A DNA stretch of 43,089 nucleotides from an uncultured Clostridia bacterium (GTDB lineage: Bacteria; Bacillota; Clostridia; TANB77; CAG-508): NCBI GenBank assembly GCA_944392465.1, contig CALXWR010000007.1, positions 1 to 43,089 of the forward strand. The letters are read 5' to 3'. Both the position numbers and the translations under genes were made by a program. The notes under the pieces were generated by a model, which had not been told where the DNA came from, made no database searches, and worked only from the letters and a program-made list of their open reading frames with translations. How positions within the stretch are numbered: the stretch's first letter is position 1; each line of letters starts with the position of its first letter. Below, piece by piece: positions 34,393-43,089 of this stretch.

Positions 34393-35172
34393 CTATCCTA
34401 AAGCTATATCTAATATCATCATAATCACAAATCCTAGTGCAACGCCTATTGTTCCAATGTTTGAATGTTCTCCTTCTTGAGCTTCTGGTATTAGTTCTTC
34501 AACTACAACATATATCATTGCTCCTGCTGCAAATGCTAGCAAATATGGTAATATTGGAGTAATTGAATTAGTAAATAGTATAGTAATAATTGCTGCTATT
34601 GGTTCTACTATTCCAGACAACATTCCATATAAAAATGCTTTTGGTTTAGATACTCCTTCGCTTTTTAGCGGCATTGATATAACTGCACCTTCTGGAAAGT
34701 TTTGTATTGCTATACCTATAGAAAGTGCAAGTGCTCCCATTAGTGACATTTCCGGATTTTGTGATAATACCCCTGCAAATACAACTCCTGTTGCCATTCC
34801 TTCTGGAATATTATGGAGTGTTACTGATAAAACTAACATTGTTGCATTTTTTAGTTTTGCCTTTATTCCTTCTGGCTTGTCCGATTTTAAGTGTAAATGT
34901 GGAATTATACTATCTAATATTAATAAAAATATAATGCCTAAAGAAAAACCTACTGCTGCCGGAATCCATCCTGTTTTTCCTTGACTTTCAGTCATACTAA
35001 TTGCTGGGTCAAGAAGTGACCAAATAGAAGCGGAAATCATCACTCCTGCAGCAAATCCAAGCAATAATTTTTCTAATTTTTTATTAATCTTTTTTCTCAT
35101 GAAAAATACCATTGCAGAGCCTAGAACAGTTCCTAAAAATGGTATTAAAAGCCCTGTTGCAGTATTTAACAT
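34393..35172 (-). CDS. ZIP family divalent metal transporter
   Basis: ZIP proteins import Zn2+ or other divalent ions into the cytosol. The 259 residues form about eight membrane helices. The metal-binding helices show TLHNIPEGMATGV (about residue 117) and AIQNFPEGAVISMPL, the family's paired HN-x-PEG and N-x-PEG motifs, and the last helices have VVEELIPEAQEGEHSN. The short His-containing loop between helices 3 and 4 (IPHLHLKSDKP) is typical. Zn, Fe and Mn cannot be told apart from sequence. The ATG follows GGGAGATGGAAAA. It lies about 55 bases after ispG in the same direction. The opposing P-type metal exporter is 2 kb away, but the two are separately controlled. Confidence 0.93.
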   Translation of the reverse strand: MLNTATGLLIPFLGTVLGSAMVFFMRKKINKKLEKLLLGFAAGVMISASIWSLLDPAISMTESQGKTGWIPAAVGFSLGIIFLLILDSIIPHLHLKSDKPEGIKAKLKNATMLVLSVTLHNIPEGMATGVVFAGVLSQNPEMSLMGALALSIGIAIQNFPEGAVISMPLKSEGVSKPKAFLYGMLSGIVEPIAAIITILFTNSITPILPYLLAFAAGAMIYVVVEELIPEAQEGEHSNIGTIGVALGFVIMMILDIALG

Positions 35173-35227
35173 TTTTCCATCTCCCTCATCTTTTAAATTA
35201 CTTTTGTTTTTTTACAATTTTTTATAT

Positions 35228-36295
35228 TCATTTGTTTTTTATCATTTCAAGAATATATTGTTTTAATGTTTCTACAATTTTATCTTGAGGTACTTTTTTT
35301 ATAATTTCTCCCTTTTTAAAAAGCATACCTTCTTTAACACCACCAGCAATTCCAATATCTGCATTTTTCGCTTCTCCTGGTCCATTTACAACACAGCCCA
35401 TTACAGCAACAGTAATGTCTGCTTCTATATTTTGCAAGAATTCCTCTACTTCCTTTGCCATTGGTATTAAATCTATTTGTGTTCTTCCACAAGTAGGACA
35501 TGCAATTAAAGTTGGTGATTTTTTGTATAAATTACAATCTTTTAATATTTCTTTTGCAACCTTTATTTCCTTAATTGGGTCATCAGACAAAGAAACTCTT
35601 AAAGTATCTCCTATTCCTTCTCTTAGTAAAACTCCTAATCCAATACTTGATTTTATTGTACCACTAAATTCTGTACCTGCTTCTGTTATACCTATATGTA
35701 AAGGATATGTAAAACTATTTGATGCTTCTTCATAAGCTTCAATACATAAATCTAAGTCAGATGCTTTTAAAGATAAACATATATCATAGAAATCTAGTTT
35801 CTCCAAAATATCCACATGTCTTTTAGCACTTTCTACCATAGCCTTAGCAGTAGGTTTTCCACCATATTTTTCTAGTAAATCTTTTTCCAAAGAACCAGCA
35901 TTAACACCAATTCTAATAGGAATATTTTTTTCTTTACAAGCCTCTACAACGGCTCTTACTTTATCTTCACTTCCTATATTTCCCGGATTAATACGTACTT
36001 TATCCACTCCAGATTTTATTGCTTCTAATGCAATTTTATAGTCAAAATGAATATCAGCAACTATAGGAATATGTATTTTCTCTTTTATTTGTTTTATAGC
36101 TTTTGCATCTTCTAAATCTAAACATGCAACTCTTATAATCTCACAACCAGCTTCTTCTAACTCTAGTATTTGAGTTACAGTTGATGTAATATCTTTAGTT
36201 TTAGTATTACACATAGATTGTATACTAACTTTATTTTGTCCTCCTATTTGTACGTTTCCACACATTATCTTTCTCGTATCAGTTCTCTTAATCAA
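35228..36295 (-). CDS. ispG: 4-hydroxy-3-methylbut-2-en-1-yl diphosphate synthase
   Basis: IspG (GcpE) reduces MEcPP to HMBPP in the MEP isoprenoid pathway with a 4Fe-4S cluster. The N-terminal TIM barrel starts [28 protein letters not shown] and continues [14 protein letters not shown] and [13 protein letters not shown]. The cluster domain has [11 protein letters not shown] and [22 protein letters not shown]. Only two Cys plus one in [10 protein letters not shown] are seen, as usual. The start is ambiguous: TTG at 36295 (IKRTDTRK), with AAGGTG five bases upstream, fits family N termini, while an in-frame ATG at 36346 would add 17 residues. The palindromic element at 36489-36670 lies upstream. 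Confidence 0.97.
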   Translation of the reverse strand: MIKRTDTRKIMCGNVQIGGQNKVSIQSMCNTKTKDITSTVTQILELEEAGCEIIRVACLDLEDAKAIKQIKEKIHIPIVADIHFDYKIALEAIKSGVDKVRINPGNIGSEDKVRAVVEACKEKNIPIRIGVNAGSLEKDLLEKYGGKPTAKAMVESAKRHVDILEKLDFYDICLSLKASDLDLCIEAYEEASNSFTYPLHIGITEAGTEFSGTIKSSIGLGVLLREGIGDTLRVSLSDDPIKEIKVAKEILKDCNLYKKSPTLIACPTCGRTQIDLIPMAKEVEEFLQNIEADITVAVMGCVVNGPGEAKNADIGIAGGVKEGMLFKKGEIIKKVPQDKIVETLKQYILEMIKNK

Positions 36296-36488
36296 ATTAA
36301 CACCTTTTAAATATAATACTACTATATTATAATTACCTTTCTTCATTAATTATTTTAATCCTAAATGTAGATATATATTATCACACTATAATAAAACTAT
36401 CAACATTCCAAATTTAAAATGAAATAAATACTTAAAACAATAAAAATTAAAACGTCAATATTCCCAAATAAAATCTATATTATCCTAA

Positions 36489-36670
36489 AAAATCAACATA
36501 TATATTTTCGAAAGTCTTGCAGTGAAGCTTGTCAGCGACCAAATGAGCCATGTAAATGGCGAATGCGAATTGGAGCAACCTAGCACAATTTTAAATCTAT
36601 TTAAAATTGTGGTTAGATGGTTGCGACAGACAAGCCACAAAAGATTTAAGAAAATATATATGTTGATTTT
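36489..36670. repeat. 182-bp palindromic element with perfect 21-bp terminal inverted repeats
   Basis: The arms at 36489-36509 and 36650-36670 are exact inverse copies (21 bp). Nested inside are GCTTGTC (36527-36533) with GACAAGC, then GCGACCA with TGGTTGC, a GCCAT-gtaa-ATGGC hairpin and a perfect 12-bp hairpin (ACAATTTTAAAT with ATTTAAAATTGT). The unit folds into one stem with two arms, cloverleaf-like. It has no reading frame of note. It is either a MITE-like non-autonomous element or an unknown structured RNA. Confidence 0.85.
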
Positions 36671-36730
36671 GAATATTAATATTATTTAGTAAATTTCTTT
36701 ATTTTGTACATGCAAACATTTACAAAACTT

Positions 36731-37366
36731 TTATCTAATAAAATTAGTAAATGTTGTTTCTTCTTGTTCTGGTGGATTTATCCCTCTATTTTTTCCAACC
36801 TCTATACATTTTAAGTAATAAGCCATATTTCTTCCAAGTATTCTCATTGCTTGCATTCCCTCTTCATCTTTTTTAACTTGTTCTGGTGTATTTCCATGTA
36901 CCATATTCCAATACCTAGATGAAATAATTGGCATTTGTGTAATTCCAAAATATTTATTTAGTTGGTCATATGTGGCTGTAGTTCCAGCTCTTCTAGCAGA
37001 AATAACACATGCCGCTGGCTTAAACATAAATCTATCTCCTTTGCCTGATAAAGAAGCTGAATAAAATACTCTATCCATAAATGAAGTAATTGCACCAGTT
37101 GCACCTGCATAATGAACAGGTGACCCAAATATAAATCCATCTACATCTTTTGCTTTTTCCACAAACTCATTAACTACATCATCAAATACGCATTTGCCTG
37201 TTTTAGCACAAGTTTTACATGCTATACAACCAGAAATAGGTTTAACACCTAACCAAAATATTTCTGTTTCTATGTTTTCTTTATTTAACGCTTTTGCCAC
37301 CTCTTCTAAGGCTGTATTAACACATCCATCTTTGTGTGGTCCACCATTAACTAATATAACTTTCAT
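36731..37366 (-). CDS. Iron-sulfur flavoprotein-like NAD(P)H/FMN oxidoreductase
   Basis: The 211-residue flavodoxin-fold protein reads MKVILVNGGPHKDGCVNTAL at the phosphate-binding start. A compact Cys cluster follows (Cys47, Cys50, Cys53, Cys59 in SGCIACKTCAKTGKC), the 4Fe-4S signature of archaeal and clostridial iron-sulfur flavoproteins (Isf). FIFGSPVHYAGATGAITSFMDRVFYS is the FMN isoalloxazine loop. Isf proteins pass electrons from ferredoxin, with proposed O2/H2O2 detoxification. The start at 37366 has GGAGTCTGAGGTT upstream; a longer frame starting at 37402 lacks a site. It stands alone between the palindromic element and the metal ATPase, with nothing indicating its electron partner. 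Confidence 0.9.
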   Translation of the reverse strand: MKVILVNGGPHKDGCVNTALEEVAKALNKENIETEIFWLGVKPISGCIACKTCAKTGKCVFDDVVNEFVEKAKDVDGFIFGSPVHYAGATGAITSFMDRVFYSASLSGKGDRFMFKPAACVISARRAGTTATYDQLNKYFGITQMPIISSRYWNMVHGNTPEQVKKDEEGMQAMRILGRNMAYYLKCIEVGKNRGINPPEQEETTFTNFIR

Positions 37367-37453
37367 AACCTCAGACTCCTTTGCATTAATTATATACTTC
37401 ACTTACTATCTTATGTTTTATAATAAAATAATATTAATAAAATATTTTTTACT

Positions 37454-39295
37454 CTATTTTTTTATTCTTAATGCTCTTAATGAGTTTAATATAGCTAAAA
37501 CGGAAACACCCACATCTGCAAATACAGCTTGCCACATTGTGGACATTCCAAATGCTGTTAATATAAGTACTAAAATTTTTATAGAAATTGCAAAAACAAT
37601 ATTTTGTTTTACAATATTCATTGTTTTTTTAGATATTTGAATAGCATTTGAAATTTTAGATGGTTCATCAGTCATTATAACAATATCTGCAGCTTCTATT
37701 GCGGCATCAGAACCTAATCCCCCCATTGCAATACCTATATCTGAAATTGCTAATACAGGTGCGTCATTTAATCCATCACCAACAAAAGCAAGCTTGCCTT
37801 TTTCAGATTTTTGCTTCAAGAGTTCCTCTACTTTTTCCACTTTGTCATTTGGTAATAATTCAGAATAAACCTCATCCATTTTTAATTCTTTCGCAACATT
37901 TTCTCCTACATTTTTCCTATCGCCTGTTAACATTACTGTTTTCTTTATATTATATTTTTTTAATTCAGTAATAGCTTTTTTAGAATCTTTTTTTATTCTG
38001 TCAGCTATTACAATATAACCTGCAAACAAATTATTAACCGCAATATATATTATTGTACCAACATCATTACATTTAATATAATCTATATTTCTTTCTTGCA
38101 TTAATTTTTCATTACCAACTAAAACTTCTTTTCCTTCAACATTTGCAATAACTCCCTTGCCAGATATTTCTGAAGCGTTTGTTATCTGCATATTGTCTAT
38201 TTCTTTTCCATAAGCTTTTTTTAATGAAGTCGATATTGGATGGTTTGAAAAATTTTCAGCAAAAGCACTAAGTCTAATTAATTCTTCTTTAGACATATTA
38301 TGAGGCTCTACTTTTTGTACTTCAAATACACCTTCTGTTAATGTTCCTGTTTTATCAAATACTACAATTTCAGTATTAGATAAAGCTTCTAAATAATTAC
38401 TACCTTTAACAAGAATTCCTACTTTGGAAGATCCTCCAATTCCTCCAAAAAAGCCTAAAGGAATAGAAATCACAAGAGCACATGGGCAAGATACAACTAA
38501 AAATGTTAATGCTCTATATAGCCAATCAGTAAATGTTCCAAAATTTAATAAAAAAGGAGGAATTATTGCAAGTATTAATGCAATAAAGACTACTATTGGA
38601 GTATAATATTTTGCAAATTTTGTGATAAAGTTTTCAGATTTTGATTTTTTATTACTAGCATTTTCAACTAAATCTAATATTTTGCTAACAGTAGATTCTC
38701 CAAATTCCTTTGTAACTTCTATTTCTATTAGTCCGCTTATATTAACACATCCACTCAATACTTCATCCTTTTCTTTTATTTCTCTTGGAACAGGCTCGCC
38801 AGTTAACGCAGATGTATCAACCATTGAATATCCTTTTATTACAACTCCATCTAGCGGAATTTTTTCTCCAGGTTTTACTACAATTATTTCTCCTATTTGT
38901 ACTTCTTTTGGATTAACCTTTTTTAATTCTCCATTACGTTTTACGTTAGCATAATCTGGCCTAATATCCATAAGACTAACAATTGATTTTCTAGATTTAT
39001 CAACAGCATAATCTTGAAAAAGTTCTCCTACTTGATAAAATAGCATAACTGCAACAGCTTCAGGGAATTCACCTATGGCAAATGCACCTATAGTTGCAAT
39101 AGACATAAGAAAGTTTTCATCAAAAACTTCTCCTTTTATCATATTTTTAAAAGCTTTAAATACGATTTCTAACCCTACAACAATATAACTCAGTACATAT
39201 AATCCTTTATTAATCAATTCGTTTCCAAATGGAACAAACATAGCTATTAAAAATAACACTAAAGCTACAATTATTTTTATCCCGTCTTTTTTCAT
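37454..39295 (-). CDS. cadA: Heavy-metal P1B-type ATPase (Zn/Cd/Pb exporter type)
   Basis: The ATPase exports divalent heavy metal across the membrane. At 613 residues it lacks the N-terminal HMA metal-binding domain of larger CadA/ZntA. In order: helices to about residue 95, the actuator loop with TGEP (about 165-168), the membrane CPC motif (270-272, SCPCALVISIPLGFFGGIGGSS), the phosphorylated Asp314 in DKTGTLTEG, NHPIS, GDGLNDAPVLAISDIGIAMG, and two last helices. The surroundings of CPC and the C terminus match the Zn2+/Cd2+ subgroup rather than copper (no CPH or Cu-type N). The start at 39295 has AAGGAGGATTTAACA; an upstream ATG at 39334 overlaps the regulator gene. It is the second gene of a regulator-pump operon. 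Confidence 0.95.
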   Translation of the reverse strand: MKKDGIKIIVALVLFLIAMFVPFGNELINKGLYVLSYIVVGLEIVFKAFKNMIKGEVFDENFLMSIATIGAFAIGEFPEAVAVMLFYQVGELFQDYAVDKSRKSIVSLMDIRPDYANVKRNGELKKVNPKEVQIGEIIVVKPGEKIPLDGVVIKGYSMVDTSALTGEPVPREIKEKDEVLSGCVNISGLIEIEVTKEFGESTVSKILDLVENASNKKSKSENFITKFAKYYTPIVVFIALILAIIPPFLLNFGTFTDWLYRALTFLVVSCPCALVISIPLGFFGGIGGSSKVGILVKGSNYLEALSNTEIVVFDKTGTLTEGVFEVQKVEPHNMSKEELIRLSAFAENFSNHPISTSLKKAYGKEIDNMQITNASEISGKGVIANVEGKEVLVGNEKLMQERNIDYIKCNDVGTIIYIAVNNLFAGYIVIADRIKKDSKKAITELKKYNIKKTVMLTGDRKNVGENVAKELKMDEVYSELLPNDKVEKVEELLKQKSEKGKLAFVGDGLNDAPVLAISDIGIAMGGLGSDAAIEAADIVIMTDEPSKISNAIQISKKTMNIVKQNIVFAISIKILVLILTAFGMSTMWQAVFADVGVSVLAILNSLRALRIKK

Positions 39296-39308
39296 TGTTA
39301 AATCCTCC

Positions 39309-39671
39309 TTATTGTCTATGATTAATATGTTCAAGACCTAATTCAAATAATTTTTGTACATGGTCATCATCTAATGTATAATAAACTTCTTTTCCTTCTC
39401 GTCTACATTTAACAATTCCAGCTCTACGCAGAGTACTTAGTTGATGTGATATAGAAGATTTACTCATTCCTAATACATTTGCTATATCACATACACACAT
39501 TTCGTTTTGGTCAAGTGCAAATAAAATCTTTGCTCTTGTTGTATCTCCTAATATTTTAAAAAATTCTGCTAATTTACTAAAAGTATATGAATCCGGCATT
39601 TTCTTTAAAGTATTATCAACTACTTCTTCATGTATTATATTACAATCACAAACAAATTCATTTTTTGACAT
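39309..39671 (-). CDS. cadC: ArsR/SmtB-family metal sensor (CadC/CmtR-like)
   Basis: The 120-residue winged-helix repressor senses Cd/Pb/Zn and frees its operator when it binds metal. Metal sites are readable. Cys8 and Cys10 near the N terminus with Cys59 and Cys61 (EMCVCDI) correspond to the alpha3N site of CadC. Asp102, His104, His115 and His118 (DDDHVQ...LEHINHR) match the CadC/CzrA alpha5 site. SKSSISHQLSTLRRAGIVKCRREGKEVYYTL is the recognition helix and wing. The start at 39671 follows GGAGGTTAAA; the ATG at 39683 lies over that site. The ATPase start lies 13 bases past this gene's stop. The promoter with an inverted repeat at 39760-39807 is its likely target. Confidence 0.93.
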   Translation of the reverse strand: MSKNEFVCDCNIIHEEVVDNTLKKMPDSYTFSKLAEFFKILGDTTRAKILFALDQNEMCVCDIANVLGMSKSSISHQLSTLRRAGIVKCRREGKEVYYTLDDDHVQKLFELGLEHINHRQ

Positions 39672-39759
39672 TTTAACCTCCATTCAAGCAAATTAATGCT
39701 CTAACAAAAATTTTGCTATATAAACTCTATTCATTTAAAATAATTTCGAAGATTTAGAG

Positions 39760-39814
39760 TTGAGTAACTGTTCAACTTTATTATATTATAGTTGAATGTG
39801 TACTCAATTGTCAA
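39760..39814 (-). promoter_or_regulatory. Promoter and operator of the metal-efflux operon
   Basis: On the minus strand, TTGACA (39814-39809) and TATAAT (39790-39785) are 18 bases apart. Two 18-base half sites form an imperfect inverted repeat: TTGAGTA-n4-TTCAACT at 39760-39777 and its inverse at 39790-39807, 14 of 18 matching, 12 bases apart. The upstream half fills the promoter spacer and the other lies just after the -10 box, the layout of ArsR-family operators. Confidence 0.85.
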
Positions 39815-39834
39815 TAGTTTTTTATAAAAAAATT

Positions 39835-39874
39835 AACCCTTATTATTAATAATTGAAATCTAATAATAAGGGTT
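39835..39874. terminator. Terminator after the 39914 gene
   Basis: A 14-bp stem (AACCCTTATTATTA with TAATAATAAGGGTT) is followed on the minus strand by AATTTTTTTATAAA and on the plus strand by TTTTAT. It separates the 39914-41206 gene from the metal operon promoter. Confidence 0.85.
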
Positions 39875-39913
39875 TTTTATATTATTTAATTATCTTTAAT
39901 TTTGCTGTTATAT

Positions 39914-41206
39914 TTATTTTACTATATCTTTTAAATCTATTGTATCACCTACTGGAGTCTCTATACCTATACAGAAGAAATAGTCCCCTGCATCTAAAAT
40001 GTATGTGCTTGCAATATAATCTTTGTTGTTATACTGACTTGTATATTCATTTTCTATATAAAAATATTCATTATCATTTATTTTTTCAGATTTAATTTCT
40101 GTATCATCTTCTTGTAATACATATTTTTTTATAAATTCCTCTGTTGTAGTCTTACTACCGCCATATTGTGATTTACTTTCTGTAAACACTACAACCATTT
40201 TTTCAAAATCATCTGTTGATGCTACACAATCATATGAATTTAATGATCCATTAAAAAAATAATTCAACTCATCTGCAGTTAAAATTGCCATGTCATCTGG
40301 CATATCAATTTTTATATCTTTTATTCCTGTCTCATATACATTGTCTTGAAGTCTTGCTTCATCAAATTGTAAGCTCTCTATTGTATTTGAGTTTTGATTT
40401 TCTTCATCTCTATAATTTTGTGTAAATACAACTATTGAAGCTATTATAACTGCTACTATAACAATTATTACAAAAGTTTTAGCTCCAGAAAATCCATATC
40501 TATACCATGAGCTATTTTGAGCCTTTTCACAAAAATAATATTTGTTAGATTTTTTCTTAATTATTTGTTGTATATTTAAATATATAAAGATGCTCTCTGC
40601 TTTTTGGCTACCAAACTCTTTAATTAAGTCTTCCATAATTAAATCCTTGGTAATTGTATGATGTTTATCTAATGCATCATTTTTATCAAATATTTTTCTA
40701 ACATTATCTATGTCTTGTTTTGAATAATCTTCATTACTTGCATCTTTAGCAAGTATTCTTATATCTTTATCTTCTATGCCTTCTCTTATTTGTTTATTTA
40801 GACTTACAATAATTCCTCCTATTACTATAATTCCAAATATTAATGCAATTACGTAATCAGTTAAGACTGTATTTAAAAACTCTTGATTTGAATATATAAA
40901 TTGAAAGTTTTCAATATTTACAGGTAATCCTGATTTTACTAAATAGCTCATAGGTATAATTAATAACATAGCAATTGTTATAGCTATAAAAGAGGTTATT
41001 GATAAAATTATAGGCAATTTTTTGTTTATCTTAGCTTTAGTTATTTTATAGCCATAAAAACTTCCGGCTACTATAAATATTGCAAGTACAGCATAAATCA
41101 CATTAAAGAATACATACGCAAGCACCCAAGGCAGTGAACCTATTAGAGCTCCAATTAAAGCTCCGATTACTCCAATTAAATATTTGTTTTTTGTTTTTTC
41201 TTCCAT
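39914..41206 (-). CDS. Hypothetical multi-pass membrane protein with extracytoplasmic C-terminal domain
   Basis: The 430-residue protein is not recognised. The N-terminal part (about 10-140) has four hydrophobic helices, starting with a glycine-rich IGALIGALIGSLPW. A cytosolic stretch of about 100 residues (KDIRILAKDASNEDYSKQDIDN...LIKEFGSQKAE...NKYYFCEKA) follows, then a fifth helix (about 245-265, TFVIIVIVAVIIASIVVF). The last 160 residues look extracytoplasmic: a soluble beta-rich domain with DDMAILTADELNYFFNGSL, TEEFIKKYVLQEDD and YILDAGDYFFCIGIETP. The start follows AGGAGGAAGTTT. It sits next to the L,D-transpeptidase in the same direction (41 bases apart), so it could be co-transcribed with it and linked to the cell wall, but that is inference. 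Confidence 0.8.
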   Translation of the reverse strand: MEEKTKNKYLIGVIGALIGALIGSLPWVLAYVFFNVIYAVLAIFIVAGSFYGYKITKAKINKKLPIILSITSFIAITIAMLLIIPMSYLVKSGLPVNIENFQFIYSNQEFLNTVLTDYVIALIFGIIVIGGIIVSLNKQIREGIEDKDIRILAKDASNEDYSKQDIDNVRKIFDKNDALDKHHTITKDLIMEDLIKEFGSQKAESIFIYLNIQQIIKKKSNKYYFCEKAQNSSWYRYGFSGAKTFVIIVIVAVIIASIVVFTQNYRDEENQNSNTIESLQFDEARLQDNVYETGIKDIKIDMPDDMAILTADELNYFFNGSLNSYDCVASTDDFEKMVVVFTESKSQYGGSKTTTEEFIKKYVLQEDDTEIKSEKINDNEYFYIENEYTSQYNNKDYIASTYILDAGDYFFCIGIETPVGDTIDLKDIVK

Positions 41207-41246
41207 AAACTTCCTCCTATGTTTTTTATTTTTTTAATATATAAAA

Positions 41247-42632
41247 TTATGAATTATATAATATTATTGGTGTTGATGTATCTATATAATTATATATTGT
41301 CTTTGCTGCAGAATATGGTAGATTAACACATCCATGAGATCCATTTGTTAGATAAATATTTCCACCAAAGCTTCCTCTCCATAATGCATCATGTAATCCA
41401 ATGCCACCATTAAATGGCATCCAATAATTTACATGTGAAGAATATTTACTTCCATCCCCATTATAGCCTTCTAAATATGTATCTGTTGTTTTATAGGTTA
41501 AATAAAATATTCCTGGTGGTGTTGAATATCCTCCTGCTACATTTCCTGTAACACATGATGTACTAACAATACGTTTTCCATTAACATACATCCATACTTT
41601 TTGTCTAGATAAATCTATTTCAACATATGTATCTATATTTAAATAATCTGGTAAAGGATTATAAATAGGATCAAAAGTTATTTTTTCTCCTTTTACTAAC
41701 TGTTCTTTAATCCTTTCCACTTCTTTGTCTGTATCTAAATCTGCATATGTAGCTCTACCAAAAGGTACTTTTATTTTTCCAAGTCCTGTTGCTTTAAATT
41801 CTGTAGAACTTAAAGTATATGAAGCTTTATCATTTAATTTTTCTACAAATTTAGGTACATTTCCATCTAAGTCTATATTATAAAAACCTTCTTCATTTCT
41901 ATAAATCCAATCTTTCATAATATCTGCATCTAACACATATGTTTTATCATTAGATAATTTATATTCTATTCTTGATGATAAAACTTTATTTATATAATCT
42001 TTTTCCTTATTCAACTCTTCATTTGTAGATAAAATCTTAGGAGTAATATTTGTTATTTGTTTAAAGTCTATTACAGTATTCCCAGATTTTAAAGATTTTA
42101 TCATATATTTATAAGCAGTATCCAAACTTAATTCATTTCCATATTTTTCTGGTTTAATTACTAATTGATTGTCTTTATTAAGCTCTAAATATGCATTTTC
42201 CGGCTTTCTAACATTAGTCTCATGAAATACTGATAAACTTAATAAATATTCTTTAACTTTATCTTCATTTAGTGTATATAAGTTTTCTATATTATATTCC
42301 TTTTCTTCTTCACCTTTTTGAGAATACATTATATTTTTTAATTCATCATCATTGTCAACTTTTAACTCAAAAAAAGCACCCAAGCATGTATATTCTTTGT
42401 CATCTGCAAATAATAACTTTATTTCTGAATTAGCCATATTTTGCTCTAATTTTTTTGCTGTAGAATTTAAATTTAAAAAAGAACATTCTACACCATTTAT
42501 ATAAGTTTTATATTGAAAACTATCTTTACTAAATTTTCTAATAAAAATAGCCACCAGAGCAATTACTATTATTGTGCATATAAATACAACTATTGTCAAT
42601 ACTTTTGCATTTTCACATTGTGTCTTTTTCAT
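41247..42632 (-). CDS. L,D-transpeptidase (YkuD) with peptidoglycan-binding-like N-terminal region
   Basis: The 461-residue protein is an outward-facing L,D-transpeptidase that would make 3-3 cross-links or anchor proteins in peptidoglycan. A membrane helix lies at about 12-32 (VLTIVVFICTIIVIALVAIFI). The region to 330 has the repeated alpha/beta pattern of PG_binding_4 units (ENAYLELNKDNQLVIKPEKYGNEL). The YkuD domain occupies about 335-461: YVEIDLSRQKVWMYVNGKRIVSTSCVTGN, then YSTPPGIFYLTYKT, then the active-site block GGIGLHDALWRGSFGG and SHGCVNLPYSAAKTIY, with catalytic Cys435 and nearby His. The start follows AAAAGGAGAAATACAAT. It is oriented away from rnpB, with no shared transcript evident. 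Confidence 0.95.
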   Translation of the reverse strand: MKKTQCENAKVLTIVVFICTIIVIALVAIFIRKFSKDSFQYKTYINGVECSFLNLNSTAKKLEQNMANSEIKLLFADDKEYTCLGAFFELKVDNDDELKNIMYSQKGEEEKEYNIENLYTLNEDKVKEYLLSLSVFHETNVRKPENAYLELNKDNQLVIKPEKYGNELSLDTAYKYMIKSLKSGNTVIDFKQITNITPKILSTNEELNKEKDYINKVLSSRIEYKLSNDKTYVLDADIMKDWIYRNEEGFYNIDLDGNVPKFVEKLNDKASYTLSSTEFKATGLGKIKVPFGRATYADLDTDKEVERIKEQLVKGEKITFDPIYNPLPDYLNIDTYVEIDLSRQKVWMYVNGKRIVSTSCVTGNVAGGYSTPPGIFYLTYKTTDTYLEGYNGDGSKYSSHVNYWMPFNGGIGLHDALWRGSFGGNIYLTNGSHGCVNLPYSAAKTIYNYIDTSTPIILYNS

Positions 42633-42796
42633 ATTGTATTTCTCCTTTTTAGTATTATAAATTTACGTTTTCTATTATACCATAAATACAAAAAAAATAA
42701 ATAATTATATCATATTTTGTCATAATTTGTTGTGATTTTTTTATCTTATTATTACATAATATTAGGCTAGTCAGCATATTAGAATAATTTACTGCA

Positions 42797-42830
42797 TAAA
42801 AAAATAATCAAAATTTTAATTTTTGATTAT
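42797..42830 (-). terminator. Terminator of the RNase P RNA gene
   Basis: ATAATCAAAA pairs with TTTTGATTAT (10 bp), followed on the minus strand by TTTTTTATGC. It lies 40 bases past the predicted RNA 3' end. Confidence 0.75.
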
Positions 42831-42870
42831 CTTTCATAATATTATATGTTTTGGTATTTAATTATTTAAG

Positions 42871-43089
42871 TAAATCTATAAGCCGGGTTCTGTCTTGAAT
42901 AGTCATCTATCTAGTACATATATTACTATATGCATCATGCCACCAATATAAGAAGTCTGACGAGCAGTCATTAACCTTCTTGGCTCGGTGTTGCTCCTGA
43001 TGGGGTTTACATTGACCCAGTATGTCACCATACCAGCGGTAAGCTCTTACCTCACCTTTTCACCCTTACCTCAAAAAAGAGGCGGTTAT
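42871..43089 (-). ncRNA. rnpB: RNase P RNA, 3' portion (cut by window edge)
   Basis: This is the catalytic RNA that trims pre-tRNA 5' leaders. On the minus strand the sequence contains GGGTGAAAAGGTGAGGTAAG, the GAGCTTACCGC helix, TAAACCCCATCAGGAGCAAC and the conserved 3' end ACAGAACCCGGCTTATAGA. These match the A-type bacterial RNA. About 219 bases of the 3' half lie in the window; the 5' half is beyond position 43089. Confidence 0.96.

Noticed and set aside
36489..36670. Palindromic element as a tRNA or known riboswitch
   Set aside because: There is no anticodon arm, TTCGA loop or CCA-type end, and it matches no riboswitch consensus I know.
37454..39334. Copper specificity for the P-type ATPase
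   Set aside because: The flanking membrane sequence, the missing copper-type HMA domain and the CadC-like regulator favour Zn/Cd/Pb.

Overview
The window is AT-rich throughout, with strong Gram-positive ribosome binding sites (GGAGG-type), several TTG or GTG starts, simple stem-loop plus U-run terminators and sigma-A-like promoters. Gene content (SecA with a SEC-C tail, class III fructose-bisphosphatase, IspG of the MEP pathway, a YtvI-like sporulation permease, flavodiiron protein, iron-sulfur flavoprotein, A-type RNase P RNA) points to an anaerobic, low-GC Firmicute of the class Clostridia, probably an uncultured gut lineage. The genus cannot be fixed from sequence alone. Almost every gene lies on the minus strand. 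The plus-strand exceptions are a YcgQ-like protein, a 28-residue ORF, an orphan gene, malQ and an alpha-amylase.

Layout. 1-0.6 kb: start of an ABC ATPase and a 30-codon acetyltransferase remnant. 0.7-8 kb: secA, two membrane-anchored proteins, a frameshifted ytvI-like permease, a CBS protein and an unknown gene. 8-18 kb: murD, a cytidylate-kinase-like gene, a tiny plus-strand ORF, a transglutaminase-like protein, uvrA, a PHP phosphoesterase and a zinc-ribbon protein. 17.5-18.0 kb: a GC-rich orphan cassette. 18-22 kb: class III fbp and a frameshifted uvrB. 22-33 kb: a pentapeptide-repeat protein, three paralogous membrane-anchored surface proteins, a GC-rich malQ, a native AT-rich amylase, a zinc-ribbon membrane protein and lspA. 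33-37 kb: flavodiiron protein, ZIP transporter, ispG, a 182-bp palindromic element and an iron-sulfur flavoprotein. 37-40 kb: a cadA/cadC-like metal efflux operon with a readable operator. 40-43 kb: a membrane protein, an L,D-transpeptidase and the 3' part of rnpB.

How the genes work together. Envelope building and export (secA, murD, lspA, L,D-transpeptidase, surface proteins), DNA repair (uvrA, uvrB), alpha-glucan use (malQ, amylase, with fbp for gluconeogenesis) and metal and redox handling (ZIP, P-type ATPase with ArsR regulator, flavodiiron protein) are represented. Least ordinary are two GC-rich plus-strand cassettes, each with its own promoter, leader stem-loop and GC-rich terminator; several strongly palindromic intergenic elements; and the undescribed three-member surface protein family. 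The two frameshifts (uvrB and the ytvI-like gene) are each one extra base and may be sequence errors or real lesions. No CRISPR array, tRNA, rRNA, prophage or intact insertion sequence was seen.
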